64,000 nucleotides of DNA from Petasospora fabianii (GCA_022641835.1 CP048724.1:310001-374000), one strand, 5' to 3'; positions 18,950 to 28,914 are shown, counted from the stretch's first letter. Made by a program: numbers and translations. Notes: generated by a model not told the origin, from the letters alone.

Positions 18950-20131
18950 ATGTCGTTCAGCACAAGATTGACACCAATTCCACTCAAGAACACGGATCTC
19001 TTCAAGCCCGTTAAGATCGGCTCTATTGAGCTCGATCACCGCGTTGTACTTGCGCCGCTCACCAGATTCAGAAACGACGATGCCGGTGTCCCAACTGAGA
19101 TCATGGCAGAGTACTATTCCCAGCGTTCTTCAAGACCAGGTACCTTGATTATTACGGAGGCCACCTTCATTAGTAAACAGGCTGGTGGATACCCACATGC
19201 TCCTGGTATTTGGAGCAAAGACCAGGTTGAGGGCTGGAAGAAAGTCCATGAAGCTGTCCACAAGAACAAGTCGTACTCCTTCCAACAGCTTTGGGCTATC
19301 GGAAGACAGTCTAATCCTGAACAATTGAAGAAGGAAGGATCTCCTTTTGTTAGTGCAAGTGACATTTATATGGATGATGCCTCCAAAAAGGCCGCTCTGG
19401 AGGCTGGTAACGAGTTGAGAGCTTTGTCCAAGGATGAGATCAAGCAGTACATCAAGGACTATGTCACTGCTGCCAAGAACTCCCTCGAAGCTGGTGCTGA
19501 TGGTGTTGAGCTCCATTCTGCTAATGGTTACTTATTGAACCAATTCTTAGACTCCTTGTCCAACAAGAGAACTGATGAGTATGGTGGAAGCATTGAGAAC
19601 AGGGCTAGATTTACCCTCGAGGTTGTTGACGCCTTGATTGAAGCTGTCGGTGCTGACAAGGTTGGTATCCGTCTTTCACCATTCGGTACCTTTGGTACAA
19701 TGTCTGGTACCAGTGACCCATTGTATCTTTCCGTGTATGCTTACGTTGTCGGTCAGTTGGAGCTTAGAGCACAGAAGGGAAACAGACTCGCATACATCCA
19801 TGTTGTAGAACCAAGAGTCGCTAACTTGGCTTTCCAAGAAGGTGAAGGTATTTCTGATGGTTCAAGTGATTTCATCTACGACATTTGGAAAGGACCTGTG
19901 ATCAGAGCTGGTGACTACGCCTTGAACCCTAAGCTTGCCGCTGAGCACGCTTCCAAGGGAAGTACGCTCATTGCTTACGGAAGAATGTTCATCGCCAACC
20001 CTGATCTCCCAGACAGATTGTACAATGGATGGGATCTTAATGAATATAACAGAGGTACTTTCTACAGCCCTGGTCCTGTTGGTTACACCGACCTTCCAAC
20101 TTACGAGGAGGCTAAGAAGCAACAAGAGTGA
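18950..20131 (+). CDS. OYE2: NADPH dehydrogenase, Old Yellow Enzyme (copy 1 of 3)
   Basis: 393 residues. FMN-dependent NADPH:enone reductase that reduces activated C=C bonds and detoxifies electrophiles such as acrolein. FMN-binding barrel motifs: LAPLTRFRN (Thr38, equivalent of OYE1 Thr37), PGTLIITEATF, QQLWAIGRQ, GADGVELHSANGYLLNQFLDSLSN (His189/Asn192 for substrate, Tyr194 proton donor), RTDEYGGSIENRARFTLEVV, IRLSPFGTF, GDYALNP and YGRMFIANPDL. All catalytic positions are intact. The frame is open upstream to 18857, but the ATG at 18950 matches family N-termini and sits correctly behind the TATA box. First of three tandem paralogues on the same strand. The symbol is by family; S. cerevisiae OYE2/OYE3 are not one-to-one. 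Confidence 0.93.
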   Translation: MSFSTRLTPIPLKNTDLFKPVKIGSIELDHRVVLAPLTRFRNDDAGVPTEIMAEYYSQRSSRPGTLIITEATFISKQAGGYPHAPGIWSKDQVEGWKKVHEAVHKNKSYSFQQLWAIGRQSNPEQLKKEGSPFVSASDIYMDDASKKAALEAGNELRALSKDEIKQYIKDYVTAAKNSLEAGADGVELHSANGYLLNQFLDSLSNKRTDEYGGSIENRARFTLEVVDALIEAVGADKVGIRLSPFGTFGTMSGTSDPLYLSVYAYVVGQLELRAQKGNRLAYIHVVEPRVANLAFQEGEGISDGSSDFIYDIWKGPVIRAGDYALNPKLAAEHASKGSTLIAYGRMFIANPDLPDRLYNGWDLNEYNRGTFYSPGPVGYTDLPTYEEAKKQQE

Positions 20132-20789
20132 TGGAGTGATGAATATGATCATTTAGACCTTAATAGAAACAAATAGATTGCATTTCAATGTATTAGAGTA
20201 TTATTTGTAGAAGGCAAGGCTTTTCAGGGGGGCACTGCAAATCCTGAAAGCGGATTTGTAGAAACGCGGCACGTTTCTTTTGACTACGAGCGGGATTATG
20301 CTCCGCAGTGGTGGGTCAAAGTATAGGAGCACACCCGAACCGGGGTTCTGGAGTGTTAAGATAGCTTTAGGGGCTTAGAAATAAATATACATGTTTTATA
20401 GCTACTGCTTTCTAAGATTATGTAGTTTTAATCCCGAAGTCTTGCTCCTTTCCTTTTTAATTAATTGCTATACAAACATGTCTCTGTTCAGGTTCGAACG
20501 GGATGGCCATTTTTTACGAGAGCGCCCAATTGCGAGATGAAATGGAGGCGCATATCCTTGCATAAGTCTTTTGTCAGCTTGCAATAGCGCCACTCTAGAG
20601 ATGCTCTTCATTGGCCAGAGTGGTGCTGTTGTCTGCAGCTCTTTGCAAGTCCCATCGGTCTTCGGTCCGAAGATGATTCCACCGACAGGGTGCTCTTAAA
20701 CTCATTTAAACCTCAAGGTTGCCCTCTTTGGGCCTGCAGACCTTCCTTATTTCAAACTAGAATCACACGCAATTCATACACAACACACA
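20132..20789. other. Intergenic OYE copy 1-copy 2
   Basis: No gene seen. AT-rich stretch near 20380-20480; promoter of copy 2 presumed within the last 200 bases. Confidence 0.5.
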
Positions 20790-22043
20790 ATGTCTATGAA
20801 CTTCAGAGAGGGTTTCGAGCCTGTTGCACTTAAGGACACAAATGTGTTCAAACCAATCAAGGTCGGTAACATTGAACTCAAGCACAGAGTTGCCCTTGCC
20901 CCACTGACAAGACTCAGAAACACAAATAACCTTCCTGGCCAGTGGTCAGTGGAGTATTACGATCAAAGATCCAAATACCCAGGAACCCTTATCATCACTG
21001 AAGGAACCCTCATATCTCCAGAGTATGGTTCTGGTCCACCAAACGTTCCAGAGATTTCAACTGATGAGCAAGTTGAAGCTTGGAAACCAATCCATGATAA
21101 GATTCACGAGAATGGCTCTTATTCCTTCCAGCAACTCTGGGCCTTAGGTAGACAATCCTACCCACAAATTCTCAAACAGAGAGGATTGCAGTTCATATCC
21201 GCTTCTGATGGAGTTTACATGGATGAGGAGACCGAAAAGGCTGCGAAGGAATTCGGTACTCCATTGCACGGTTTGACCAAGGCTGAAATCAAAGAGTGTG
21301 TTGAACACTATGTCAGAGCTGCTAAGAACTCTTTGAAGTCCGGTGCTGATGGTGTTGAGCTGCATTCTGGTAACGGCTACTTGCTCAATCAGTTCATTGA
21401 CCCAATGTCAAACAAGCGTACCGATGAGTACGGTGGTTCCATCGAGAATAGAGCTCGTTTGACCTTGGAGGTCCTCGATGCTCTTATTGATGCAGTTGGA
21501 CCAGACAAAGTCGGTATCAGATTCTCTCCATGGGGTACTTTTGGTGACATGACCGGCCACAAAGATCCAACTATCTTTGCCCAGTATGCCTACCTTATTG
21601 CTGAGATTGAGAACAGAGCTCGTAAGGGTAAGAAAATCGCATACATTCACCTCATTGAGCCAAGAGTTCCAGATATGAGTTATGCTGAAGGTGAATACAC
21701 TGTTCCAACTGGTTCCAATGATTTCATCTACTCCATCTGGAACGGTACTGTCATCAGAGCCGGTGACTACGCTCTCCATCCAGAGCAGGCCAAGATCGAC
21801 ACTGAGAAGCACGAGACTTTGCTTGCCTACGGAAGAATGTTCATCTCCAACCCAGATCTTCCAAAGAGACTCTACGAGGGCCAGCAACTCACACAATATG
21901 GCCGTGGACACTTCCACAGTGCTGAACCATACGGTTACATTGACTACCCAACCTATGAGGAAATTGAGAAGAACGGGTTCCCACAGCGTGAGAAGAAGGA
22001 GGATGGTCCAGGTTACACCGAGGCACTCAAGGCCGTTCAGTAA
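20790..22043 (+). CDS. OYE2: NADPH dehydrogenase, Old Yellow Enzyme (copy 2 of 3)
   Basis: 417 residues, an FMN-dependent ene-reductase like copy 1, with a longer C-terminal tail (about 20 extra residues, EKKEDGPGYTEALKAVQ). Motifs: LAPLTRLRN, PGTLIITEGTLIS, QQLWALGRQS, GADGVELHSGNGYLLNQFIDPMSN (His192, Asn195, Tyr197), RTDEYGGSIENRARLTLEVLDAL, IRFSPWGTFGDM, HLIEPRVPDMSYAEGE, GDYALHPEQ and YGRMFISNPDLP. The active site is complete, so the enzyme should be active. Spacing to its neighbours is 658 and 375 bp, so each copy probably has its own promoter. Confidence 0.93.
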   Translation: MSMNFREGFEPVALKDTNVFKPIKVGNIELKHRVALAPLTRLRNTNNLPGQWSVEYYDQRSKYPGTLIITEGTLISPEYGSGPPNVPEISTDEQVEAWKPIHDKIHENGSYSFQQLWALGRQSYPQILKQRGLQFISASDGVYMDEETEKAAKEFGTPLHGLTKAEIKECVEHYVRAAKNSLKSGADGVELHSGNGYLLNQFIDPMSNKRTDEYGGSIENRARLTLEVLDALIDAVGPDKVGIRFSPWGTFGDMTGHKDPTIFAQYAYLIAEIENRARKGKKIAYIHLIEPRVPDMSYAEGEYTVPTGSNDFIYSIWNGTVIRAGDYALHPEQAKIDTEKHETLLAYGRMFISNPDLPKRLYEGQQLTQYGRGHFHSAEPYGYIDYPTYEEIEKNGFPQREKKEDGPGYTEALKAVQ

Positions 22044-22418
22044 CGACACAACTCAAGTTTACACCATTTATATTTCTTATGGAGTCAACACAATACAATA
22101 TAGCAGATTTGAATCATACTTAATTTTGTTTGTACTCAATCTCGGATTTCACGGCGATAGGCAACAAATTCCGTGAACTCCGATCTCTTCGCCTGACTAA
22201 TTTGGTCGGTATTAGATATGATCTGTGGCTTCAGGCTCTCAGATCGAACCATAACCCCGCTTCGATCCCCGTTTTTGGAGTGTTCATTGATAAGCCATTG
22301 TTACTTTACGACAGATGAGGACAACTATTATAAAATGGCACCTTCATCTCTCAGTTTCGTTGGTAACTAATGGCGCCCTTCGATATGAGATCTGTCATAC
22401 AAAGTTAGCAACAACACC
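22044..22418. other. Promoter region of OYE copy 3 with AP-1-like site
   Basis: No gene. TGACTAA (22194-22200), a form of the Yap/AP-1 site TTAGTCA, lies about 220 bp before the copy 3 start. A TATA-like ATTATAAAATGG is at about 22327. Confidence 0.4.
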
Positions 22419-23621
22419 ATGGCCTTCGTTGAAGACTTTAAGCCAATTCCCCTCAAGGACACTACACTCTTAACTCCAATTACAGTGGGCGCAGTAACTC
22501 TCCAAAACAGAATCGCATATTCCCCATGCAACAGGCTTAGAAACCCCAACTACATCCCATCCGACTTGACCGTTGAATACTACGCTCAGAGAGCTGTCAC
22601 ACCTGGTACGCTACTCATTGCAGAGGGTACTACTGTTTCTCCAAGCGCTGGAGGATACCCTGATTCCCCAGGTATCTGGTCCGATGAACAGATTGCTGCC
22701 TGGAGACGGGTATTTGATGGTGTTCACGCTAGGGGCTCTTTCATCTTTCATCAGATCTTCCATATGGGTAGACAGGCCAGCAGTGCTGATCTTGCGGCTA
22801 AAGGATACAAGTTTGATGGCGTTACAGATGACTTGTACATGGATGAGGCTTCCAAGAAGGCTTCTTTAGCGGCAGATAACCCTCTGAGGGGTCTTACTAA
22901 AGATGAGATCAAAGAAGTGATCAATGACCACGTCCAAGCTGCTAAGAACTCCTTGAACGCTGGTGCTGACGGCATTGAGTTGCATGCTGCGAATGGATTT
23001 TTACACAACCAGTTCCTTGACCCAATCTCCAACCAGCGTACTGATGAGTACGGTGGAAGCATTGAGAACAGGGCCAGGTTTGTATTGGAGACAGTCGACG
23101 CTATTGTTGAAGCTATTGGTGCTGAAAAGCTTGGTTTGAGAATCTCCCCATATGGAACATTTGGCAATATGTCTGGTATTAGTGACCCAAACTATCTAGC
23201 TCAGTATGCTTACCTTGTGGGTGAGTTGGAGAAGAGAGCTTTGAAAGGTAAGAGGCTTGCTTATATCCATATCCTTGAACCTCGTGCTCTGGCTGCCGCT
23301 AATTCAGATGAGGTGGATCCTTCTCTTGAAAACTCTACAGAATGGAGTGACTTCATTTACACCGTATGGAAAGGTGTTGTCATCAGAGCGGGTGATTACG
23401 GCCGTAATCCAGAGGTGGCACAACGTCACTCTGAGAAGCCAAATACTATCATTGCTTATGGAAGATTCTTCATCTCTAACCCAGATCTTGTTGAAAGACT
23501 TCAACATGGTTATAAGTTGACGGCCTACGATAGAAATACATTCTACACTCACACTAAGGAGGGTTACACCGACTACAAGACCTACAAAGAAATCTTGGCT
23601 GATCAGACTGCTGCCAACTAA
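22419..23621 (+). CDS. Old Yellow Enzyme family, copy 3, altered active site
   Basis: 400 residues with an intact OYE barrel: PGTLLIAEGTTVSPSAGGYP, GADGIELHAANGFLHNQFLDPISN, RTDEYGGSIENRARFVLETVDAI, LRISPYGTFGNM, GDYGRNPEV and YGRFFISNPDLVERL. FMN and substrate anchors are kept (His189, Asn192, Arg in LRISP). Three active-site positions differ from copies 1-2 and from OYE1. Tyr196, the proton donor, is Phe194. Thr37, which tunes the flavin, is Asn38 (YSPCNRLRN for APLTR). Trp116 is Phe in HQIFHMGRQ. The family knows the Tyr-to-Phe change as slowing alkene reduction while leaving flavin reduction, so a different substrate or oxidase-like use is possible (inference). The frame shows no sign of decay, so it is probably a functional divergent paralogue. 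Confidence 0.9.
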   Translation: MAFVEDFKPIPLKDTTLLTPITVGAVTLQNRIAYSPCNRLRNPNYIPSDLTVEYYAQRAVTPGTLLIAEGTTVSPSAGGYPDSPGIWSDEQIAAWRRVFDGVHARGSFIFHQIFHMGRQASSADLAAKGYKFDGVTDDLYMDEASKKASLAADNPLRGLTKDEIKEVINDHVQAAKNSLNAGADGIELHAANGFLHNQFLDPISNQRTDEYGGSIENRARFVLETVDAIVEAIGAEKLGLRISPYGTFGNMSGISDPNYLAQYAYLVGELEKRALKGKRLAYIHILEPRALAAANSDEVDPSLENSTEWSDFIYTVWKGVVIRAGDYGRNPEVAQRHSEKPNTIIAYGRFFISNPDLVERLQHGYKLTAYDRNTFYTHTKEGYTDYKTYKEILADQTAAN

Positions 23622-23872
23622 TCGAGTCGGTGCCTCCATTGAAGTCTTCCAGTCAGTAGTGCTTATCGACATATATATATATATAAGATCTTAATGCGAT
23701 TATGTAAGCTGGTGCAAATTCGCGAGGGCGACTCATAAAGAAGCGCCCGCCTAATTCATGGTGCCTGTCATGTCTTTCAACTGAATTTACGGGACAGAGT
23801 TTTGAGAGACACCATTTGATCCTCTCCAATTCGATACTCATCTGTGCTTCTACTTCTAACGCTTATCACACG

Positions 23873-25168
23873 ATGTCTCTCAACGAACCGTCGGTGGACA
23901 TGCACGTCCGCATGCTGGAGTCGTCGTTCCGGATACCCCACGAAGCAATCAAGCGTAACCTCAAGACCGTGCAAAAGCTCGATGAAAAGCAGTTCAAGAA
24001 GACTGATGAGCTAGTGAAGAACCTATCCAAGTGCAAAACACAGAAGGACAAACTTGCCAAGCTAAAACAGATGATCACCAATGCCAAACAGTATGAGAAG
24101 AAGATGAAGGCCCGTGTCGCAGTTGAACAGGATCACCGTGAAAGAATCGAAGCCAGAATTGAGAAGATCAAAGAACTCAAAGAACTGAAAGAGGCAGAGA
24201 ACTCTGATGAAGAAGATGCAAGCTCCACTGAACTCCATCAGAACAGGCTACTGAAGTGGTACAGAGATCGCACAAATCTGCTGATTGCAGACTACCTCCT
24301 TAAGAACCATGAATCGATCGAGAACAACCCAGGCATACTTCTTTTGAAAAATCTGGGTTTTGAGAAACTCGTCGACTCTGATATGATACTCGTTTCCAAC
24401 AGGATCTCCAAATCTATCCTTAATAAGGACCTTTCACAACTCATTACCTGGATCAATGACAACAAGTCCTACTTGAAGAAGATCAAATCCAATCTCGAGT
24501 TTGAGGCACGATTCCAGCAATACATTGAGCTTATTAAGGCCAATGACATCTCATCTGCTCTATCAGTCTTCTCTGAAAACTTGACACCGTTCACAGACTC
24601 CAATTTTGAAGAGATTAAGATAGCAGCCGGTATGCTTGTCTTCACGAAGAAGATCATCAACGCCCCAACATCAGGAAACTACGACCGTTATAACCACCTT
24701 TTATCGCCAACACGCTACAAACGAATCTCTGATCTCTTTCTCAAGATATTCTACCGTCTTCACTGCATCCCTGAAGATGATCCACTGCTTGTGTACCTCT
24801 CCATCGGTATATCCTCCCTCAAGACCAGATCCTGTATATGTGTTGATGAGTCCACCGCCCCAATGGACCTCGAAACAATCCTCACACAGAAGCTCAACAA
24901 TTCCCAATGTAAAACCATGCAGCACAACTCATGTCCCGTCTGTGCACTCGAATTCCAACAACTGTCTGGACAACTACCATACTCGCACAATGTCAATTCA
25001 CACTTGTTCGACGACCCAGTCATGTTGCCAACTCACAATATCTTCGACAAGGCCAAGCTAAGTGCATACACTGAAACACTTTTAGGGCCAGATAGTGGTG
25101 AAGTGGTGGATCCTATCACTGGTGACCAATTTGACATTGGGTCTCTTGAAGTTATGTATCCTGCTTGA
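23873..25168 (+). CDS. FYV10: GID/CTLH E3 ubiquitin ligase subunit Gid9 (MAEA family)
   Basis: 431 residues. Catalytic-core subunit of the GID ubiquitin ligase, which marks gluconeogenic enzymes for degradation when glucose returns; pairs with Rmd5/Gid2. N-terminal coiled coil (about residues 20-110, KTVQKLDEKQFKKTDEL), then LisH-like, CTLH and CRA segments (LLIADYLLKNH, LITWINDNKSYLKKIKSNLEFEARFQQYIELI, EEIKIAAGMLVF, LLSPTRYKRI). The C-terminal degenerate RING has CPVC, SHNVNSHLFDD, MLPTHNIFD and DPITGDQFDI. The LEFEARFQQYIELI core and ISSLKTRSC identify MAEA/Gid9 rather than Gid2. The start at 23873 (MSLNEPSVD) is the first in-frame ATG. Convergent with BMT5. Confidence 0.9.
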   Translation: MSLNEPSVDMHVRMLESSFRIPHEAIKRNLKTVQKLDEKQFKKTDELVKNLSKCKTQKDKLAKLKQMITNAKQYEKKMKARVAVEQDHRERIEARIEKIKELKELKEAENSDEEDASSTELHQNRLLKWYRDRTNLLIADYLLKNHESIENNPGILLLKNLGFEKLVDSDMILVSNRISKSILNKDLSQLITWINDNKSYLKKIKSNLEFEARFQQYIELIKANDISSALSVFSENLTPFTDSNFEEIKIAAGMLVFTKKIINAPTSGNYDRYNHLLSPTRYKRISDLFLKIFYRLHCIPEDDPLLVYLSIGISSLKTRSCICVDESTAPMDLETILTQKLNNSQCKTMQHNSCPVCALEFQQLSGQLPYSHNVNSHLFDDPVMLPTHNIFDKAKLSAYTETLLGPDSGEVVDPITGDQFDIGSLEVMYPA

Positions 25169-25247
25169 TCTACAAATGTTGGTCCCGTATACATTCGGCC
25201 CCCTGTGTAATGCCATAATGAAATGCTATGCTATTATGAATTATTCG

Positions 25248-26189
25248 TTACTCATCATCACTGTCACTATCAGCAGCCTTCTTCTTTGATGCCCTTTTAA
25301 ACTTCTCAAAGACATAGATACGTGCCTTTCTCTCGTTGGCCTTCTTAGTCGTATCTTGTTCACTGTTTGTTCTTCTGTGATGGTAGTGTGGGAACAGCTC
25401 CCATTGGAAGGCACCCGACCTCTCAACATGTAATCCAAGAGTCTTTGAAAGAGATTTGATGGCCCACGAGTCATAGGGTTCACCTTCGAATACCGATAAG
25501 ACGATCTTTGGTTCCGTGGCCGTGTGTTGCGTCACGACGTTCAAACTAACATCGTTTTTCATGGCCGTAGAGTTATATAGCTTGAAAAGTTCAATACTGG
25601 ACTTGAAGTATCCAAGCACAAGCATCTGGTGATCTCTGATGTTTCTATCTTGGTCTTTCATACCACGGCCAGTGTGTGGGAAGTTAAACATAATGACATC
25701 GATCTTCGGCACACCTAGGGTCTTCCAGACTGTCTTCGGCGTGAGTTTCAAAGACTTGAGAATGGACGTAGCGTCAACTTTGAAGAACATCTTGACTTTA
25801 TGAATATTCAGAAGATCGTTGTAGTTCGATTCAAATGTGTGTGGATACTTGAGTTTGAGCTCTGATGGGGAGTTATCAAAACTCGTAACGATGAGCCTCG
25901 TAGGTTTGACATAACCTTGCTCCACAATACTCAGAGCAAACGAGAAATCACCCTCTCCGACAAGCATGACATAATCGTCCTTCGTGAACGGCAAGAACTC
26001 CTTCTGATTCTGCTTCTGGGCCTCCTGGTTCTCCCTTACCTTCTTAGGCACTGACTTTTTCTGCTCGGCAACTTTTGCCTGTTTGGCAACGGTGTCCTTG
26101 TGCACTTTCTCTGCGGCCTGGTGACGGGCAAGAGCATTCGCAAGCTTCCCTGAACCCTTTCCAGCTTTGGCTTTGAGTCTTTTTCCCAT
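25248..26189 (-). CDS. BMT5: 25S rRNA (uridine-N3)-methyltransferase
   Basis: 313 residues. S-adenosylmethionine-dependent nucleolar enzyme making m3U in 25S rRNA (DUF2431 family). Motifs: basic N-terminus (MGKRLKAKAGKGSGKLANAL), Rossmann entry DYVMLVGEGDFSFALSIV, VTSFDNSPSELKLKYP, KVDATSILKSL, and FNFPHTGRGMKDQDRNIRDHQ, which carries the family's FNFPHxG signature. The C-terminus is lysine-rich then acidic (ADSDSDDE). The start at 26189 gives the usual length. Confidence 0.93.
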   Translation of the reverse strand: MGKRLKAKAGKGSGKLANALARHQAAEKVHKDTVAKQAKVAEQKKSVPKKVRENQEAQKQNQKEFLPFTKDDYVMLVGEGDFSFALSIVEQGYVKPTRLIVTSFDNSPSELKLKYPHTFESNYNDLLNIHKVKMFFKVDATSILKSLKLTPKTVWKTLGVPKIDVIMFNFPHTGRGMKDQDRNIRDHQMLVLGYFKSSIELFKLYNSTAMKNDVSLNVVTQHTATEPKIVLSVFEGEPYDSWAIKSLSKTLGLHVERSGAFQWELFPHYHHRRTNSEQDTTKKANERKARIYVFEKFKRASKKKAADSDSDDE

Positions 26190-26407
26190 TAGATTGACGC
26201 TTTATGGCTGATATCTGGTATCGAAGTGCCATGATGGTGGTTTGGATCCTTTGTGTCAAGTTTTTTTTTGTGTCTCGGCCGAGCACCGCGGAGCCTGGGG
26301 ATCATAGGGCGATGGAATTATGATCTTTCTAGAAGCTACATCGTCTCTAGAGTGGAATAGTTTTCAATATACTACATGGTATAGATATTCTGTTCAACTT
26401 CAATAAC

Positions 26408-26914
26408 TCAGACGTAGGTGGAATAGTTGATGTTTGGATCAACAGTATATGAATCTGACAAGGTGGTGGAGCATCTAGAGGTACCAGTTAACTCTGTAGC
26501 GGTGTAAACAGTGTTTTCAGAAGCACACTCGACCAATGCATTTTCCAGATAGCCAGAGTAGTATTTCCATAAGGTCCAGCCACAGCTCATCCAGTTGTCA
26601 TAGTAGGACAAGAAGGTGGTGTCGTCCGAGCCACAGAGACAGCCTGCTTCATATGGGCCGGAGTAATTGTCTGTGGTGTTCTGGGAGCATTCAGAATCAG
26701 CAGATATCATCAAACCACAGTACATGTGACAGAGAAGGGAAGCACAATCGTCTTCGGAGGCGGCGAGAGCATAGGCCTCTGGGTCGGCATGGCCGATTGC
26801 CTCGGCCTCCGCGTAGGCTTCAGCATAAGCATCAGCAGCGGCAGCAGCAGCTGGGTTTGCCTTAGCCCCAGGAAGCAACGGCCAATATCCGGTACTGTTA
26901 GCATCGACATTCAC
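26408..26914 (-). pseudogene. Decayed member of the ten-cysteine secreted family
   Basis: About 160 codons align with members [81 protein letters not shown] and SRCSTTLSDSYTVD, ending NYSTYV. Two defects are visible. The frame has no in-frame ATG before the homologous part and no signal peptide (a TAA lies just upstream), and the seventh cysteine of the pattern is Trp (DNWMSCGW), leaving an odd nine. The closest relative by motif is member A. Either a pseudogene or, less likely, a gene whose signal exon I failed to find. It lies 10 kb from the main cluster, between BMT5 and tRNA-Glu. Confidence 0.65.
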
Positions 26915-27146
26915 AGGTTAACTAAGCTTCCATAGAATCGCATGAGGTCTCAATCAATTGCTGACTCTGACTACAAAACCTATTTCATCCTGATGTGAAA
27001 ATGTATGGAGTCGAGCCCATATATGACAAATAAAAAAGTATCCCAATGTTATATTTAATAAATAATATCATTAGAAATGATGTACCAATAACATTTGTGC
27101 AGTTCTCATAACTGCTGCTACTATGATGGTAAAAAAAATAAGAATA

Positions 27147-27218
27147 TTCCGGTACGGGGAATCGAACCCCGGTCTGCTCGGTGAGAGCGAACTGTGCTAG
27201 CCACTACACCATGCCGGA
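27147..27218 (-). tRNA. tRNA-Glu(CUC)
   Basis: The minus strand folds as a cloverleaf. Acceptor TCCGGCA pairs with TACCGGA, with one C-A mismatch at pair 6-67. The anticodon stem is GTTCG/CGAGC with loop CTCTCAC (anticodon CTC), and the T arm CGGGG-TTCGATT-CCCCG. B box GGTTCGATTCC is present. A run of T on this strand (27131-27138) is a Pol III terminator. TCACGTGA lies about 53 bp upstream. No intron. Confidence 0.95.
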
Positions 27219-27681
27219 TTAAGTTGTACAGTTAAATTTTGCTTTCTTTGTAATGATACCACTAAGGCCTTCACGTGACATCTTTCTATAAACTACTCTA
27301 TTACTTCATGGGTTTGATTATATACCACTCTTTGGCTTTCAGTAACTTTAGTGGAGTACAGTCCTAGTAAAGTGGATCTCTATTCCAAACTGCTTCTCAC
27401 TTGACAACTCTTCTAAATGAATACGACCGACTGGCCGAACCACTCTTGTTAAGACTGAGTACGGCTAACAATGGCAAAGCCCCATCGAGCTTAAAACCTT
27501 TACGCGCCATTCAGGTCGACTATGCTACAATTGGATCTTTATCAAATACAGCGTGAAACACAAAGGGCTTACTATAAGAAAAGTCTGCAGCGTTTAAGTA
27601 GAGTGATGAAAGATGTCCTGAATCCCCTGTGAAACGTAACAGTAGTGGAAGACTCCACACCAAATCTCTCTTTTCCTTGTA

Positions 27682-28654
27682 TCACTTGGAGTACTCTGCC
27701 AGTGCGTCATCGTTGTATCTCAAGTACTTTCCATTGATGTTTGCGTTGATTCCCTTAATTGCAAGATTGGCATAGATTGTAGCAGGGACGATTGGATCGA
27801 GAAGTTCTTGGTTACGCTTGAGATCTGTGAAACGCTTATGGCCCTCTGGAGTCATATTCTTTCCGACTGGTATTGATGTTAGTAAAAATTCGGGTGCAGG
27901 AAATTGGTAAGATACTTACACTTGTCTCTGATATCCTCTTGCATCTGTGTATCAACAACACCTGGTGCAACTGCAACACATTTGACGTCTGTCTCTTCGG
28001 AAGCGAGCTGTAATGCAAACTGATTGATAGCAGCCTTTGAAGTTCCATATGCACCCCATCCATAGTATGCCTTTGTAGAAGCTCCTGATGAGACGAGGAT
28101 AACGTTTCCCTTTGATTGTTTGACGTAAGGAAGTGCTTGAGCTACTAGAGAGACAATAGAGAAGAAGTTGATATCAAAGAGCTTCTTCCAAGCAGGGATA
28201 TTGGCAAGAGAAATCTGTTCGACGGGTTCCAAGACACCAGCATTGGCAATGATGTTGTCTATGCGTCCAAAGCGCTCAATACATGTGCTGATGATCTGCT
28301 TGACTGTCTCCTCCTCTGCTAGATCACCCTGAACGGTCACAACACGTTCTTCACCATACTTAATTCGAAGGCATCGAAGAGGCTCCTCAGAACGAGCAAC
28401 GGCCACAACGTGGCTCTTGGGGTCCTTCAAGAGAATATCTGTGATGCAAGCACCGATACCTATGGCATCCATTAGTATTAGATCTGCAAGGAAAGGCATT
28501 CCTTTCTCTCTCTCTCAGAAGATGGGAAGTTCATCAGGAGTCCTAGCTAGGTGGGGAAGATCGGAGAATAGAACACATCCATCACCATGAGAGTATAGAA
28601 TGCTGGCGATAAAAACGTACCTCTGGATGCACCCGTAACAATTGTAACGTTCAT
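27682..28654 (-). CDS. IRC24: Short-chain dehydrogenase/reductase, IRC24/YIR035C family (two introns)
   Basis: 252 residues after joining exons 28654-28621, 28459-27920 and 27866-27682. Introns are GTACGT...TACTAAT...ATAG and GTAAGT...TACTAAC...CCAG. Joining exons 1 and 2 rebuilds the cofactor motif TGASRGIG (MNVTIVTGASRGIG). The rest shows NAGV, SSGAS, the YGTSKAAINQFA catalytic Tyr-x3-Lys and APGVVDTQMQ. The third exon (PEGHKRFTDLKRNQELLDP to YLRYNDDALAEY) matches the yeast Irc24/YIR035C benzil-reductase group rather than generic SDRs. It reduces carbonyls with NADPH in the cytosol; the natural substrate is unclear. Confidence 0.88.
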
Positions 28655-28914
28655 TATTGTTCTTCTTCAGTAACAATACAATCCTTAACCCTTGCGTAGC
28701 AAACCAATGACACTCAGTCGCCAAAAAAAAGCTTTAAATGTCCAACGCCTCCCCCGGGTACCCCTCGCGGTATGTTGTGGGGGCATCGAACGTGTTCGCG
28801 ACAATCGCGAAAGTTAGCCCAAATTGTAAACAGAAGCCACGGACAACAGAAACGAAGACGAGCTCCGCCACCAGCGCTTCCGCCAGACATTGCAATCACA
28901 TTATCGTTGACGAG

